Assembly (NCBI GenBank): GCA_020747065.1
Contig: JAGMVK010000025.1
Location: forward strand, 62,001-126,000
Length of the DNA: 64,000 bases
Source: Cadophora sp. MPI-SDFR-AT-0126
Lineage: Eukaryota > Ascomycota > Leotiomycetes > Helotiales > Ploettnerulaceae
Direction: 5' to 3'
A model generated the notes under the pieces. The model was given only the letters and a program-made list of their open reading frames with translations. It was not told the DNA's origin and ran no database searches. Below, piece after piece: positions 31,260-44,000 of the stretch (the stretch's first letter is position 1; every line of letters starts with the position of its first letter). Made by a program: the position numbers and the translations under genes.

Positions 31260-33608
31260 TTAGGAAGTGAGAAAATCCTCCTCGGTAAAAGCATCGATCG
31301 GTCCAGCATGTGGGGTATCACCCCGCCAACCTTTCGTAAACAGCTGATAGCACCAATACATCTCTGTATTATACATTGATCGATTTTGCCAGCCTTTGAG
31401 TTTGTCTTCTGTTTTCGAGTAAAATCATTAGTTCCATCTTTCATGCCATGGCGTTGGATGGACTTGAGAAGTTACACACCTTGACGAGTGAGCTCATTCC
31501 GGATGGACCGTAGGTATTCAAGCTCCTCCGGACTCATGCCATGGAAATCTGCGTTTGATTCATCGAGAGTAATGGAAAGAGGAAGAGATCCTTGACAGGC
31601 GTGGTGGAAGTATGCTAGCATTGTCTTGCATGCATGGATGTAGCCCTGGCTCAGAGATGCTCCTCCTTGTGAGCTAGTCTGCGATAGTAGATTAACGACG
31701 GAACAAGTGATACTGAAATAGAAGGTGCAGTAGAGATCCGAGAACAAGATGTACAATTAGAAAACAAATACATACAACCATGCTATGCCGAGTGGTATAC
31801 TCAACGACATCCTTCAAGATCCATTCAACATTGCACATCATGATGAACATCGATAGATAAATCTCAAGCCAATTTTCTCTCTTGCGCTCATCTATCTTTT
31901 GCTTCAGCTCTGTCAAAAACATTTGACGAAGCGGAAGGAGTTGACCACGGATGACGATATCGTCGAGCTCCGTGTCCATGATCGGAGTCACTGGAATTAT
32001 GCCGTTCCATGGATTGTCAGGCTCATCACGAGGAAGGAGTCCTAGTGTCTGCTCTCCGCAGATTCGCCATGGCTTTTCGGTCAGGCGAGTGGCCACCCAG
32101 AAGCTGAGTGCGTTGGAGACTAGCGTACTCTATATCATCCGTTAGTCAATTCTCACGGGGAAGACACCGACGATCACTTACCTTGGATACCGAAATATAC
32201 TCAAATGCCACATGGAAAGTCTTCCAAATGATGGGATTTGCACCACTCAGAAGTGACTCGATATGTAGTGAGCGAGACCTGGCGCAGTAGTCTTGGATGT
32301 CTACGATAGCCTTGTTCATATCGCAGATATGGTAAGGCGGCATCTCCATAACTCGTGGATTTCCTTGCGAATCTGACCATTTATACCCGGTGGTATCTCC
32401 TGGTTCAGGATGGAAGCGTGAGACCGTCACAGATAACGTAGTGCCGGCATCCTGTGTGAGCAAGATTGTCTGTGGCGCTTCGTACTCTTCTAAGTATCGG
32501 ATGACTCGCATTGTTTGGAGCTGTTCCTTACGGGAACTCCAATAATGGAGATCGTTATTTAAAGTAGATCCTGTGATCAAACCACGATTAGCAAGCGGGC
32601 AATCAGTCTGCTCAGACTTCTGCAAAGCTTACCTAGCCGATTCAGATTAAGATCCAGAACATCGAAATGTACACATGGTTGCCGGAGGAGGCCAACTGCG
32701 GTGGCCGCACAGCTTGCACATGGCTGATACAGATCTTCAGAGCGATCGCACTGTTACATTCTCAGTGAAATTCCAGTTGATCACCTCACAGTATACACTG
32801 ACCCTCGAGCGTCTCATCTGGCACCTTTGACACGCGCCCATAATCCGAGTTAGTGCAGTGGCTTTCTTTTTTGCAGGTTCCATCGAAGTTCGAATACGCT
32901 GATTGAGACCAAAGTTGCGAAAGACGCCTTGAAGATTGCCTTTCGCATCCCTTCTCTCAACCGATTTTGGTGACTTTGTGAGTTTTAGTCTCTCATGTTT
33001 CAAAAGACATTTGCGTAGCAACTTACGAGATCATTGTGCATCACATCTTTCCTCGCAGTCTGACCCCGTTGCCTCTTGTTCTTCGTCCTACGTGTCCATT
33101 CGGCCGGCCTCTTCCTCTTGACTTGTTGCTCAGGAGTGACTTGGATGAACAGGTTGGCTTGCGACTTTGAAGCTCGCTCTTCTGGAGTTACTGGTGTTTT
33201 TGGCGTCCATACTGGGCTAGTAGTTCCAGTCCGGCCAGTACTTTCAGTTCCTGGCGTGGAACTGTCGGCGAAAAAAGTATCTCCATAAACAGGCGAGCCT
33301 TGAAGTGTCACGTTGAGGCCCTGAGACTCCTGGACATCGAAGGAATTTGACACTGATCCTGGGCTCGGACCTTGATCCATCCGAGGCATGGGAGGATGGT
33401 CATCATTCTCAACATTCTCGATGTCCTCGATGAAACCCTGTGGAGGGAGAAGCGGTGAGTTCCACCATGTGGGCTGATTCAATGCCGCCGCCTGAGAGTT
33501 CGCATCATTTGGGAGCGAGAAGAAGTCGAGATTGTTGAGGTCGAAGTTGATGGGGTCACTTGCGTCCCACATTCGTGGGTCTTCTGGCGGTGTGGGTTGG
33601 AAAAGCAT
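31260..33608 (-). CDS. Zn2Cys6 fungal transcription factor, 7 exons
   Basis: Minus-strand exons 33608-33027, 32973-32803, 32750-32633, 32570-32182, 32129-31776, 31678-31480 and 31408-31260 join in frame to 653 aa. The binuclear zinc cluster is internal (residues about 242-277) rather than near the start: C-x2-C-x6-C-x9-C-x2-C-x11-C, with CQRCQMRRSRC as its first half. About 240 residues of acidic, Pro/Ser-rich sequence precede it, including a basic stretch (VKRKRPAEWTRRTKNKRQRG) that may be a nuclear signal. The C-terminal half (VRVIRYLEEYEAP-like, NPWNGIIP, GYIHACKTMLAYFHHACQG) is the family's typical regulatory region. The first ATG of the frame, at 33608, was used; a GTG lies 12 nt upstream. 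Targets are unknown. Confidence 0.9.
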
Positions 33609-34269
33609 AGCGGCGGTCACTCAGAGGCGAAGCAAAAGGCATCTATCAATGTAATGGAAGACCAAAGGAGAAAAACGTGGGCATTTGACAGGATCTGGCA
33701 GGACCGGGTGATGGTGATGGTGTTGGTGATGCAGATCGAGGCGCTCGCTGTGACCCGGCTCCGGCTCTAGGTATTCTGGTACTGCAACCTCAAAGAGCAG
33801 GGGCACTAGGATATAATAAGTAGTCGGGAGGTCTAAGATATGCGGCATTCTGCAGGACTGGTGAGGCTGACGATGCAGCTATCAGATGTCGCGCCTACTA
33901 TACCTGCGTCTTTGGCCCGATAGGCTCGGATACTGGGGAGGGGCAGCACACCAGACCACAAGCAGCTATCGGGAGCATGGAATCCCATTCTGGTAATCGG
34001 GACGACGACGCAAGGCTGCATATTGTTGATGATCCTCACGCCTTGTCTCGAGAACCTCTCGGTGCAGTGTGAAGCACACGCCCGACGTCCAGATCAGGAG
34101 ATCGGCGTGCTCATAATAAGTACCCAAGGCAGCCTTAAGAACAGTTAGTTAGGCACGCTCACCGGCACCCAATTGAGGCCCAAATAACAACGAATATACG
34201 GTTCAGTGACACATCACACCACGCTTCTCTTCTCGCCTTCAAGTGCAATTTCCAAGGGCCAGCCTTACA
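33609..34269. promoter_or_regulatory. divergent promoter region of Zn2Cys6 and GNAT genes
   Basis: This 661-bp gap lies between two genes transcribed away from each other. A CCATCACC-rich patch lies at about 33700-33735. I did not find a convincing palindromic CGG site for the neighbouring regulator. Confidence 0.5.
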
Positions 34270-35090
34270 ATGGGAAGTCAGGCAACGAAGTTAGAGGACA
34301 AGTCCACAGTAACGACAGCTCCTCAAGACAAGCATGCTCCTGAACCAGACGGCAAGTTTACTCTCCGCAAGGCTGACAAGAGCGACCTCGAGGATATCAC
34401 CACAGTTGCCCAGGCTGGGTTTCCTGACGATCCTGAATTTGATTACCGCTTCCCGAAACGTGATAAATACCCCGAGGACAACCGGAAATGGATCAAGCGC
34501 GAGTACCAAGCCTACATCGAGCAGCCTGAGAAGTTCACTGTCATGATCGTTACCACCCCGGTCGAGAAAGATGGTCAGGTGGCCTCGCAAGCAATTGCCC
34601 TAGCTGTGTGGGATATCTCCGTTCTCACGGAGGCGACCGGGGGAGGTGAGACACCCGTCCAGTGGAAAGGGTGGGCTGCAGAAATATGCACGACACCCGT
34701 TTCGATCATGCACTTTCAGCTGATCACCCGCGTCCAGACGATGGCCTACAGGAGCGACGAGACGTGAACAGGACACATTTCGAGGAATTCGGCAAGGCTA
34801 TGGCTAAAGGATTCGACGACTATTTTGCATGCTATGGAAAGGAGCAAGTTCATTTGTGGCTCTTGGCTACTCATCCGGACTTCCGTCGCCGAGGCGCCGG
34901 GACCATGCTTTGCAACTGGGGAACTGAAAGAGCAACGGAGAAGGGATGGGTGTTGACTGTTCTGGCTAGTCCAATGGGCAACAAGCTGTACCAAGAGCTG
35001 GGGTATAAACTTGTAGGTCAGTTCACGGTTCGTGCTGACCATGAGGAGGAGTCGCTGGAGATATACTGTCTCGTCAAGAAAACCAAGTAG
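34270..35090 (+). CDS. GNAT-family N-acetyltransferase, 2 exons
   Basis: Transfers acetyl from acetyl-CoA to an unknown amine. Exons 34270-34645 and 34738-35090 join in frame to 242 aa (intron donor GTGAGA, acceptor GTCCAG, branch CTGAT). The C-terminal half shows the GNAT core: VHLWLLATHPDFRRRGAGT, where RRRGAG is the pyrophosphate-binding (R/Q)xxGx(G/A) loop, followed by LASPMGNKLYQELGY as the usual last helix and strand. The N-terminal part, KFTLRKADKSDLEDITTVAQ, is the standard first strand and helix. The first 25 residues are hydrophilic and poorly conserved in look. Fungal relatives are often annotated only as GNAT domain proteins. Confidence 0.92.
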
Positions 35091-35546
35091 CTGGAATGAG
35101 GCCGTGGAGTAACAGGTCCTCATACGTTATCATCATTCCAATGATTCAAATGCCACGCAAATAGGAGTAATATTACAGTTCTTCAAGAGCCTGCGTGTTG
35201 TCTTTTGAGCAAGGATGCCTTCATTCATCGAATCACAAGAAATTTGCAGAGCACCCTGGGAGTCCCAGAACATCGGTAGTCCAAATACGGTAACTGGTGA
35301 GCGTCCCTCTGAAAAAGAGGGCAGACCCCTCATGAGGCTGATACATTAAGGTTCATCTCCACGCATTTTGAATGCTGACCGAGTGCTAGCCATTTTGGGA
35401 AATCGGGAGGTATTCGCAACACAACTTGAAAAGAACATATATTGAGCGCAAGCCATACTGTCCGGAAGCAATCCAGACGTTCAAAACCAACAAGAGACTC
35501 AAACATAATGCTATCATCAATCATCTACACGCCGACCAGTTCCACA
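35091..35546. other. intergenic region
   Basis: About 456 bp with only short, unconvincing open frames. It contains the GNAT 3' flank and the promoter of the small gene at 35547. Confidence 0.45.
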
Positions 35547-36056
35547 ATGTCTTTTCCAGAAGACATTTACGTATTGGATCAGTAAGTCTCGATCCGATCT
35601 GCATGCTGCAAATGCTAACGTTTGAAAAGGAACCAATACAGCCAAGCGGCGGACCTCAGTACGATCAAGTGCCCGAGCCTGGATCTCATCGAGATCGGGT
35701 CCTGGGCACCATCAAGTATCACTTCGGGTGATCCCGAGAACTGGGGTCGCGCCTCAGACTCCCGACCCGTCCCGCCCATCCCGAACGACGAGCCAAGACA
35801 ATCAGGTCGCAAGAGCACCAGCAGACATAGAATCAGGTATATCGACCGAGAATACGGTCCGCTCACAACAGAAGCCCTCCACCATCCGCAGCGCGATGAA
35901 GTGCGACAACACAATGTTCGACTGTTGGATCGATATGTGGATCCCGGCGCGCTTGCGCCTGTACAGGAGAAATTATTTGTGGACTCGATGAAGTCGTGTG
36001 GAAAGAGGAGTATAAAGTGGAGTAAGGTATCCAGATCCAGGTATGTGCAGCCATGA
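35547..36056 (+). CDS. small hypothetical protein, 2 exons
   Basis: Exons 35547-35581 and 35630-36056 join in frame to 153 aa. The 48-nt intron has a GTAAGT donor and a TGCTAACG branch point 11 nt before AAAG. The protein begins MSFPEDIYVLDQ and contains LDLIEIGSWAPSSI, Pro/Ser/Arg-rich linker sequence, and DREYGPLTTEALHHPQRDEV. No signal peptide, membrane helix or known domain was seen. The excellent intron and a clear change of composition argue for a real gene; the function is unknown. Confidence 0.55.
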
Positions 36057-36612
36057 CAACTTGTCACTGCAAAATACGCCCAATATTGACTGCTTGATGT
36101 TAGTGGTTCTCGATCAGAAAGACGGAAACAAGACCATCACCGCTAGTTCCCGCGTACATACAATTACGTCTATTGCGAATCAATAGACGAATAAACTCTG
36201 CTGCTCCGCAGCATCAAACATGGTCTGGGGTCTCCCCTGAGATTTTGAGCACCTTGCTTCTACCCGTCGCCTGCAACGTCCTCGTCGGCGCCAGCCTCGG
36301 CTAAGGAAGCAAATATGCACAACTATGCAAGCCGAAAAGAAAAGGGTCAAGCCCTATGTGATCCATATGTCGGTACTGAAGACGGTACGGGTCTTGGAGC
36401 AGCCAAGGTATCCAGAGCTAGCTTCGCCAAGGGAAGACCCCGAGAGACAAGACGCGCAAGCACAGGCAAATGGGGAACAAAAGCGGGTATTTGGGCATTT
36501 CCTGTTGTTCAGATAGTGCGAGATGATGTACTGTATAAGACGACTCTGCGATTTAGTCAAGAACAATGAAAAACTCATTAAACACTCGTTTGATCCACCA
36601 GCAGGAGCCTCG
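36057..36612. other. convergent intergenic region
   Basis: About 556 bp between the small hypothetical gene and the 3' end of GDE1. Open frames here are short and not protein-like. Confidence 0.45.
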
Positions 36613-39600
36613 TCATCTCGTGCCTAGCGTCGTAGAAATCAGACGAATCTTGTTGACGAGCAATATATCAATGCCCGCATCTGCTTGTACCTGGACGACA
36701 CGTCAGATTCTTTACTTATTCCATGACTCGATTTCACGTTCCGCGCTAGAAGCATGCCAGAAAATGATGGACACTTACGATAGCATTCTCCGGCACATCA
36801 TTAAGATCGCCATAACTCAAACACATGAGACCATGCTCCTGAATTACTCGAATCAAGTTGGGAGCAGCAACGAGTGGTTCGGAAGCCAGCGCCAAGCCAT
36901 CGAGATTCCAGCGGTTTGCGAAGCGAATTGCCTCTTGCACGTTGCTGGCACGGATGTCACCTGTGGGGTAATTCCCAGAGTCGTTGCCCAATATGATGGG
37001 ATATCGTGCTTGCTTCAATGCAAGGAGAATACAAATTTCTGGACTGAATGAGCACAGCACGATTGGTCGGTTGGAAGCGTGTTTGAAAATGCACGTGAGA
37101 ACTGTGTCGACGAAGAGGTTGGCCTCGACTGCGTATAAATCGATTTTGTACCAGTCTGTTGCTTCCCAAAGCATGGGATACTCTGTGAGGTTCTTCGTTA
37201 GAAAACATACCGTTGGTGATCGTGAGTGACTTGCTTAGTTCAATATCCAGTGGCATCGATGGAGGCAGTTTTTTTAGGACTTCAGCTAGAGTCGTGAATG
37301 GCTGGTGAATATAATCCCCCCTCGTATTTCCTTTGTATCCCGTGTTTTGGAAATCCCAAGTATGCTTAATTCTTTCTCGGAAAGCGGCCCTCATGTGGGT
37401 ATCGTCGGATTTGCTGCATGAACTAGCTCGTCCACGGTTGTGGGACGAAGCTCGCGAATCCTGACTTGAGTCATCCGAGGATGGTTGATTCAAATATGCG
37501 CTGTATGATTGGGAATGACTAATATGCATAAACTACATATTATCAGTTCCACAAATTTGAATAATCTGCTACGTTGGAAACGCACCTGGTCCAATGTGAG
37601 TGTATGCATAGGAGAATCGGTCCCAGTCTCGCTAACGAGAAAGTCATGATAAATGACCGGAACGTGATCTTTGGTTAACTGAACATCTAAAAAGATCGTT
37701 CAGCATTATTAAGCTTTATGTGTCTTAACAGACCCGGGAGGCATACCAAGCTGTTTTTGCATGGATCAGAATTTATTGCAGGAATGACGATACTCAACTT
37801 ACTTCGGTATACGCTGCACCTAGGTTTACCGCCGTCAAGTATGACTGTAAGATGTCAACAATATATTACCCGATCGTCAAAATATAAAGTCGTGGGTACC
37901 TGTAATGTATTCTCTCCGATCTGAGGATACTTGGGAAGAATTGTATTCTGACCCATTCCTATCCACAGATTATCATCGAGGCTTTGACGAGAAAAATCCA
38001 GAGACTCACCTCGATGGCCGATAACTTTAGTCGGTCCGTTCTTGTTCCACAGATCCCGCGTCGAAATGGGAACGTTTGCAAGTTGGTGAGAGAAAGGTGT
38101 GATCAGAAGGAAGCTGAATGTTATAGTTGCAATATATTGGAGGTCTTCTGTTCCTAGAACTGGAACGTTGTAGTCGCGAATGAGGCTCTCCCGATCTTCC
38201 CCAAGACACTGCTTTAGGCTGGTTGGCAGAGCAATGCCGCTTCCAAGTAATACTTGCTGTCGAGTGCCCCCAGAGATATCAGAGCGGAAGAGTTTGAAAC
38301 GAAATTTGAACCCAGTAGGGTTGCTCGTCGAGAAAATAAGAGGAGAATTTGTAGTATCTTCGAGAATCGGTAGGGGCACGAGAACGGTGGGACCGGTTCC
38401 GTCAATAATGGAAACACCTATCAAGAATCCCGAGTTTGGATGAGAGATGGAGAAAGCAGCCGAAGACAATTCGGGACTCAAAGTGAGCACAGGTGCTGCT
38501 TTGTGGAGGTCCCAGGATCCTAGATGGACGAGGACCATGCAGTGGTCTTGTAGGACTGAAGATTGCCGAGCGCGGAAACAGGTTTGCTCGTTTCTGGGAA
38601 GAAGATTAGGTGGCATTAACTTAGGCTCGATTGCGACAGCTAGTTGCTTTTCAAGCTCACGAGATCGAAGCAATTGTGCCAGCTCTAAGTGCCCACGGTT
38701 CCCAGCATGATCCGCTGCCGACCAGTTACAAACATCCAAGATCCTAGTATCGGCGCCAAATTGAAGCAAGAGCTTAACAGTACCCAAGTGGCCCTCAATG
38801 GCAGCAGCTATTAAGGGAGTCCTGCCTTGAATTCTCTCAAAATATGTTGTCCGAGCCTGCCGTTCAAGAAGCAAGAGAGTGATGGCTTCGTTTCCGGAAC
38901 GTGCCGCGAGATACAAAGGACTCTCTTCCGAAGATGATAGGTAGTTGGTATCGGCGCCACTCTCGACAAGTAAGCAAGCACTATCATGCTGCTCGAGCTG
39001 CAGAGAAAGTATAAGGAGTGGGCCTAAAGCGGGCCCCCGGTCTTGCTTGCAGAGACCTGGAGTCTGGAGCATTTCCTGTAGTAATTCAACGTGCCCGCCA
39101 ACCACCGAGAGACGCAAAAGCTCGTTGATCTCGTCCTCGGTCAGCACGGAAGACTTCTTCTCTGTGCAGACCTCTTGGGACTGTCCTGTGGATATCATAA
39201 CGGCAAGAATATTGCCGAAGACTTCAACAAGGCCGTACTCAGAGGCGTAATGTATCGGATATCTTTCATCTTGATCTTTCGACCACAATGCGCATTTCTC
39301 ATCTTCTGGAAGCTTGGTGAGAAGATCGCACAGTATTTCGACGAGGCTGGCCTCGTCATGACCCTTGAGGTTTTGGGATTTGCTCATCGGCGATGAGGCA
39401 AAGAGCTTTCGTCTGCCTAGGTCGATAATAGCCTCGTAAATGAGTAGACTGAGGCGCTCAGTATCGAGGGGACGTGAGTCGGATCCTAGCGTTTTCGCGA
39501 TGCGCGCAAGAACTGAGAGACTGCCTTCCGCATTCAATTCCTCAAGCTGCTCAGCGACGACATCGATGAGACAATGGAGGGTTTCTAGCTCTTTTTGGCA

Positions 39601-40132
39601 CTCAATCTGCACAGCAAATGCTGCGTTACCAAGTATTGCAAGTGCATGGTCGAGAATTAATCCATCAGGCTGAAGAGGTTGCACATGGCGGAGCACCATT
39701 CGGAGCACAGTGACGTTCAGCACCCCATACCAGTGCAGCTTTTCAAGATCGATGCGTAATTCCAGAAAAGAGAAGTAAATGTGTCGCAGGTTAATGCTGT
39801 CAAGGCCATCAAATCCTGATTGAGCGTGACTGAGACCTAGTTGCAACTGCGTGCTGAAGATCCGATAAGGAATACAGCCTCGTGTTTTCGATTTTCGATG
39901 AATAATAGTGTATTTGTTTTTGTAATAAGCATCTATGCTGCAAATTGCAGTGCAGATAGAATCAAGAATATCTGTGGGACATCAGCAGGCTGTGTACATT
40001 AGAATTGTCCGAAGTTGACATACCTCCTGGAGACGCCTTGATTAGGAGTAGTTTTTGTAGCTCACTGTAGTAGACCAAAGTCTCTGGCCATTCAGGAATT
40101 CGATTCTGATAGAAGATTCGTTCGCAGTCCAT
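36613..40132 (-). CDS. GDE1: SPX-ankyrin-GDPD glycerophosphocholine phosphodiesterase (Gde1 family), 7 exons
   Basis: Cytosolic enzyme that splits glycerophosphocholine, with an SPX domain that senses inositol pyrophosphate/phosphate status. Minus-strand exons 40132-40024, 39971-37900, 37844-37799, 37686-37586, 37532-37235, 37182-36779 and 36690-36613 join in frame to 1035 aa. The N-terminus FYQNRIPEWPETLVYYSELQ is the SPX start. Ankyrin repeats lie around residues 380-470 (GRTPLIAAAIEGHLGTVKLL). The GDPD begins at KVIGHRGES (~residue 690), with GENTLQSYLTAVNLGAAYTE, QLTKDHVPVIYHDFLV and MPLDIELKYPMLWE. The metal-site ExD motif reads E-V-N. The fifth intron (37183-37234, 52 nt) uses a GC donor. 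The third intron needs a weak GTTGAG donor. Confidence 0.92.
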
Positions 40133-41059
40133 GATTGATGGAAAGATATCCAGGGCCGCCGTGTAATTCTGAAAGCCTTGCTTGCCAGAGGTGCATTGAA
40201 ACTGGGCGTGAGTGCTGGCGAGTAGGATCGGCACAGCTACCTTGATAGCAGTAATTAATTCTTACTGGTTGGCTCCTGAGATCACTTTTATCGCAGTCGA
40301 AAATATAGGCGAAATTCATCGTTGTTGAGCATGAGAGTCTCAATATCGAGCATGAAGATCACATAATTCTGTATGAATCGCAGAAGATTACTGCACATCT
40401 CTCTTCTCGAGGCCATTGACTCCATAATCCTGACTCCCATCTTGTACCACACCGTATCGTGGGTAGTTCATGAGGCTGCGATTATGGGCTGGACTGGGCC
40501 ACTCACAGTGTGCACTGGGGACGAGGGGCTTGCAGGGCAGCCTGTCACAATCATGGTCCAGGGATTGCTGCTCCCTCCGATGTCCATGATCGCACTGAGA
40601 GACTGGAACAATCTTATTGAGCCTCTGCATGAGAGATTGAAGCTCTGAACTCGAAAGCGATGTGTCAGAAGTCAAAGAAAAAGATATCAAAGGGTTGGAA
40701 GCGACGACGACGCGACGGAGTCTTAAGTCTTAAGTCTTGCCAAGAATATTCCAAGATCACATGACTGATTCCTACTTTGCAGCGAAGTGGCTTGCTTCAG
40801 TCTCGCCTCAAGAGAATGTACGCCGGCCGTTTCCATGTGTCATAATCCAACCAATTCGTTCTAATGGTTTTTCGTAGAGTAAGCAGATATATATCAGATC
40901 GAGGCGAGAAGTGAATGATCAAGATAGAGCCGCATTATCACTTATCACAATGTCTTGAGAATTCATTCATATCTATGCGGGTATATATTTCATCTCATCT
41001 TGGTCCATTAACTATTACCAGCATCACATCTGTGTTCATGCCTTAGACTCCTCGATAGA
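40133..41059. other. intergenic region between GDE1 and LAA1
   Basis: About 0.93 kb. Two overlapping ~95-aa frames (about 40373-40690, opposite strands) look like chance. It is the GDE1 promoter and LAA1 3' flank. Confidence 0.45.
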
Positions 41060-44000
41060 CTAGACTCCAAAATCCATCCTCAAAGCAATCGTCGGTTCCT
41101 TTCCCCCATCGTCATCAACCACCTTCCCCGACCCCCGACTCTCCCTCCCCTTCAATATAACACTCTCCATAAAGCCCTTCTGCTCACCAGTCATCCCCCC
41201 GACCACCCCTCTGAAAGCAGCCTGATCACTCCCGGCAAGGTCCAACAGTCTAGCACTCGTCTCTTTGTACACATCTTCACCCTCGCTGTTCGCTCTAGCG
41301 AGGAGCGTCGGCAGGATGACGGACATGGCAATGGCTTTTTGAGGGCTGGGAAGTGTGGTGGTGTAGATTGTCAGGGCGTGTGCTACGAGGGCACGGGCAT
41401 TCTCAGGATCTTCGGTGCTGGTGTTTGTAGTGAAAGATATGAGGCGGGGGAGGAGATAGCGGGAGATGCTTTGATCTGCGGGTGTTTTGGGACTTTGCAA
41501 GAGGAGGGTGCGGATGCAGCCCGCAGCCACTTTGGCAGTCTTTACTGTGTCAGTTTTGCATATTGTTAGGAACTAGAAGATGAACACGTACCATACGATC
41601 ACTTAGACAGTCAATAAGCTCGTCTAAGTATCGCGTAACTAAGGGCTCGCTGGCTGACATGTAGTTTACGCCGCTGGTGAGTAGGACCGTAGATGCTAGG
41701 AGGGTGTTCTTCACACATGGGAGAGATGACTCTGACTCGCGCTTCTGGGCATGCAGGTAGATAGATAAGAAGCGTTTTAGACACCCTTGTACTTGGACGA
41801 CATTGGCATCTGGTTTGCCATTCTTTGTCGCTGGAGAAATACTCGACATGAATCGTTTGAGGATCGGAAGCGATTGTGGTACGACGATAGCTTGGCAGCT
41901 TGCTGTTCCGAGGATGGTAGCGAAAATGTGGATGATGCAGGCATGTAGATCGGTTTTGATGATTGATGGGAAGACCTCCGCAGCATCGACCAAGGCATTC
42001 AGAGATGTGCGGACCAGACTGACGGCCTCATCCGTCAGTTGATGGCGAGCTGCTTGTTTTGCTTCCGTAAGATTTGGTAGGAGTCCAGCAAGGACAAGTA
42101 CAATGATGCGTGTCAACTCAAACAGCTGCTCAATATCTTCAGACAAGTCATCACTCTCCTTATCTTCCGCCTTTGTCGCCGATGGATGTGCTATACATAG
42201 TCCCCGGGCGATCTGCACAATCACTCCCTGAACGTCCAAGCCTTCGGTAAGAACAAGTCGATCAAGCAGATCCATTGTCTCTGAGAAGATAGCTTCACGG
42301 TAGATTGCATGACCTGAGACACTTGGATGAAGGATCTTCTTGAGAGCTTGCAGAATCTCCAGGGTTTGTTCTTTTGTAGCCAGAGCTTCGCTTCCAGGCC
42401 GAGCCACAAGCGCTTCGAAAGCGATTCCGAATAAGACGAAGAAGAAGGCTACAGGCTCGTCCCTGTAGTTGATATCGCTTCCCTTCGAGTGGCCATTGGT
42501 AGTCGGTGCATCCGTCTCTTTTCCATCGAGAGCATCGAAGACAAACTCGCTGTCTTGCTCAATGAGACTCGCAATTGCGTCCACCAATTTGAGCCAGGAC
42601 TCTTGGTAGAATTTGAGCAGCGTCTCACGATTCAGCGCGGCGTAAATCGTGTCCAAACTGCCCGACAGGGACGGCGGACCAAGGCTCATACTAATGTCTG
42701 GCTCGAATCGAAGGCGAGCGAACTCTCTTAGAGACGCAAGCCAGAGAGGTGTCAAGGTACCGATATATGGTTTCAACACATCCACTAAGTATCGTTGTTC
42801 AGTGCTGGCGACCTGAAGTTCAGCCCAGCCAGAAAATACCGCCATCTTCACCATCACTTGGGCGTTGGAACTGAGACCCTTAAGATCTCCAATAGACTGA
42901 ACTTCAGACTCGGCGGAGAAGTTCTCAAGAGCTGTGACCAAAGTCTTCAGTATGCGACCCATTCGGTCAACGTCTGTGACGATGCCCGTGGCAATGAAAG
43001 CAGCGCAGACATTGACTGCTTCCGATGCCAGCTCCGGCGAGGAGTCTGCAGCAAAAGCCGGAGTAAGAGCGGAACTGATTTGAGCTTGATACTGTTCCAG
43101 GAGCGGCGCTTCAGCAAAGTCAGGATCAGGTGTCTTGCCAAACATCTTGAGAACGGCATCAATGATCTTCAGTCCCCAAACTCGTAGCTCAACCACATTT
43201 GAGGTAGAGGCTGAGAATGCCATGCGAATAACATCTGCGATCTTTTTTTGCAGTGCTAGTTCGGCTGCCGTGGGTTCTTCTGCATCAGGCGGAGTCGCTT
43301 TGCTGACGATCGCGAAAATCTCAGCTAGACAGCTCATGGCGAAGGTACGGACCTGCCATCTCAACGGCTCTTGCCCGGATGCTGCAGAATTGGTTCCGTC
43401 GTCTTTCGCGCCGCCGCCAGACGCAGCAAATCCTGCTACTTCTTCGTCTTGAAGGTCAGGCATACCACTAGCCTTGGTGGAGGGTGCAGCTGTCTCCGCA
43501 GCTTTTGGTCGTGTCATGGTGAGGACTGTTTGGCATCTCTGCAGCCATCGTGCTGTTTCCGTGAGGCATGACTGTTTCAACCAATTTCTGATCACGTTCC
43601 TGATGCCATCATGATTTGGAGCCGAATCCAAAGCCAACCATAATTGATCCTCGAATCCTTTATCCGCAGCCTTTACAACATCTTCAGAATTTCGCTTCAT
43701 AAGATTGTACAGACCATCGACAGCAATATCTCGGAGATCTGGGTAGTCAGAGCTGAGATCTTTCTGTAGGAGGACGACATAGTCTATGAATACCATGTGG
43801 CCAGGAGCATACAGTGCGAGATGCTCAAGGCATCGAAGACTGCCACCTTGAATCAAAGCATTGTCCTCTTCTTGGAATTGCCCAACAAGAGTCAAAATCA
43901 GTTCTCTAGGTTTGCTCATGTCCTGGAGATCTGGCCCCAGTACATTAACCAAGGAGTCTACACATCGTGCAATCACAACTGTTGTCGATAACTCCAACTC

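Noticed and set aside
40373..40690. Opposed ~95-aa frames between GDE1 and LAA1
   Set aside because: Both are short and overlap each other, with no signal peptide, domain or splice partner.
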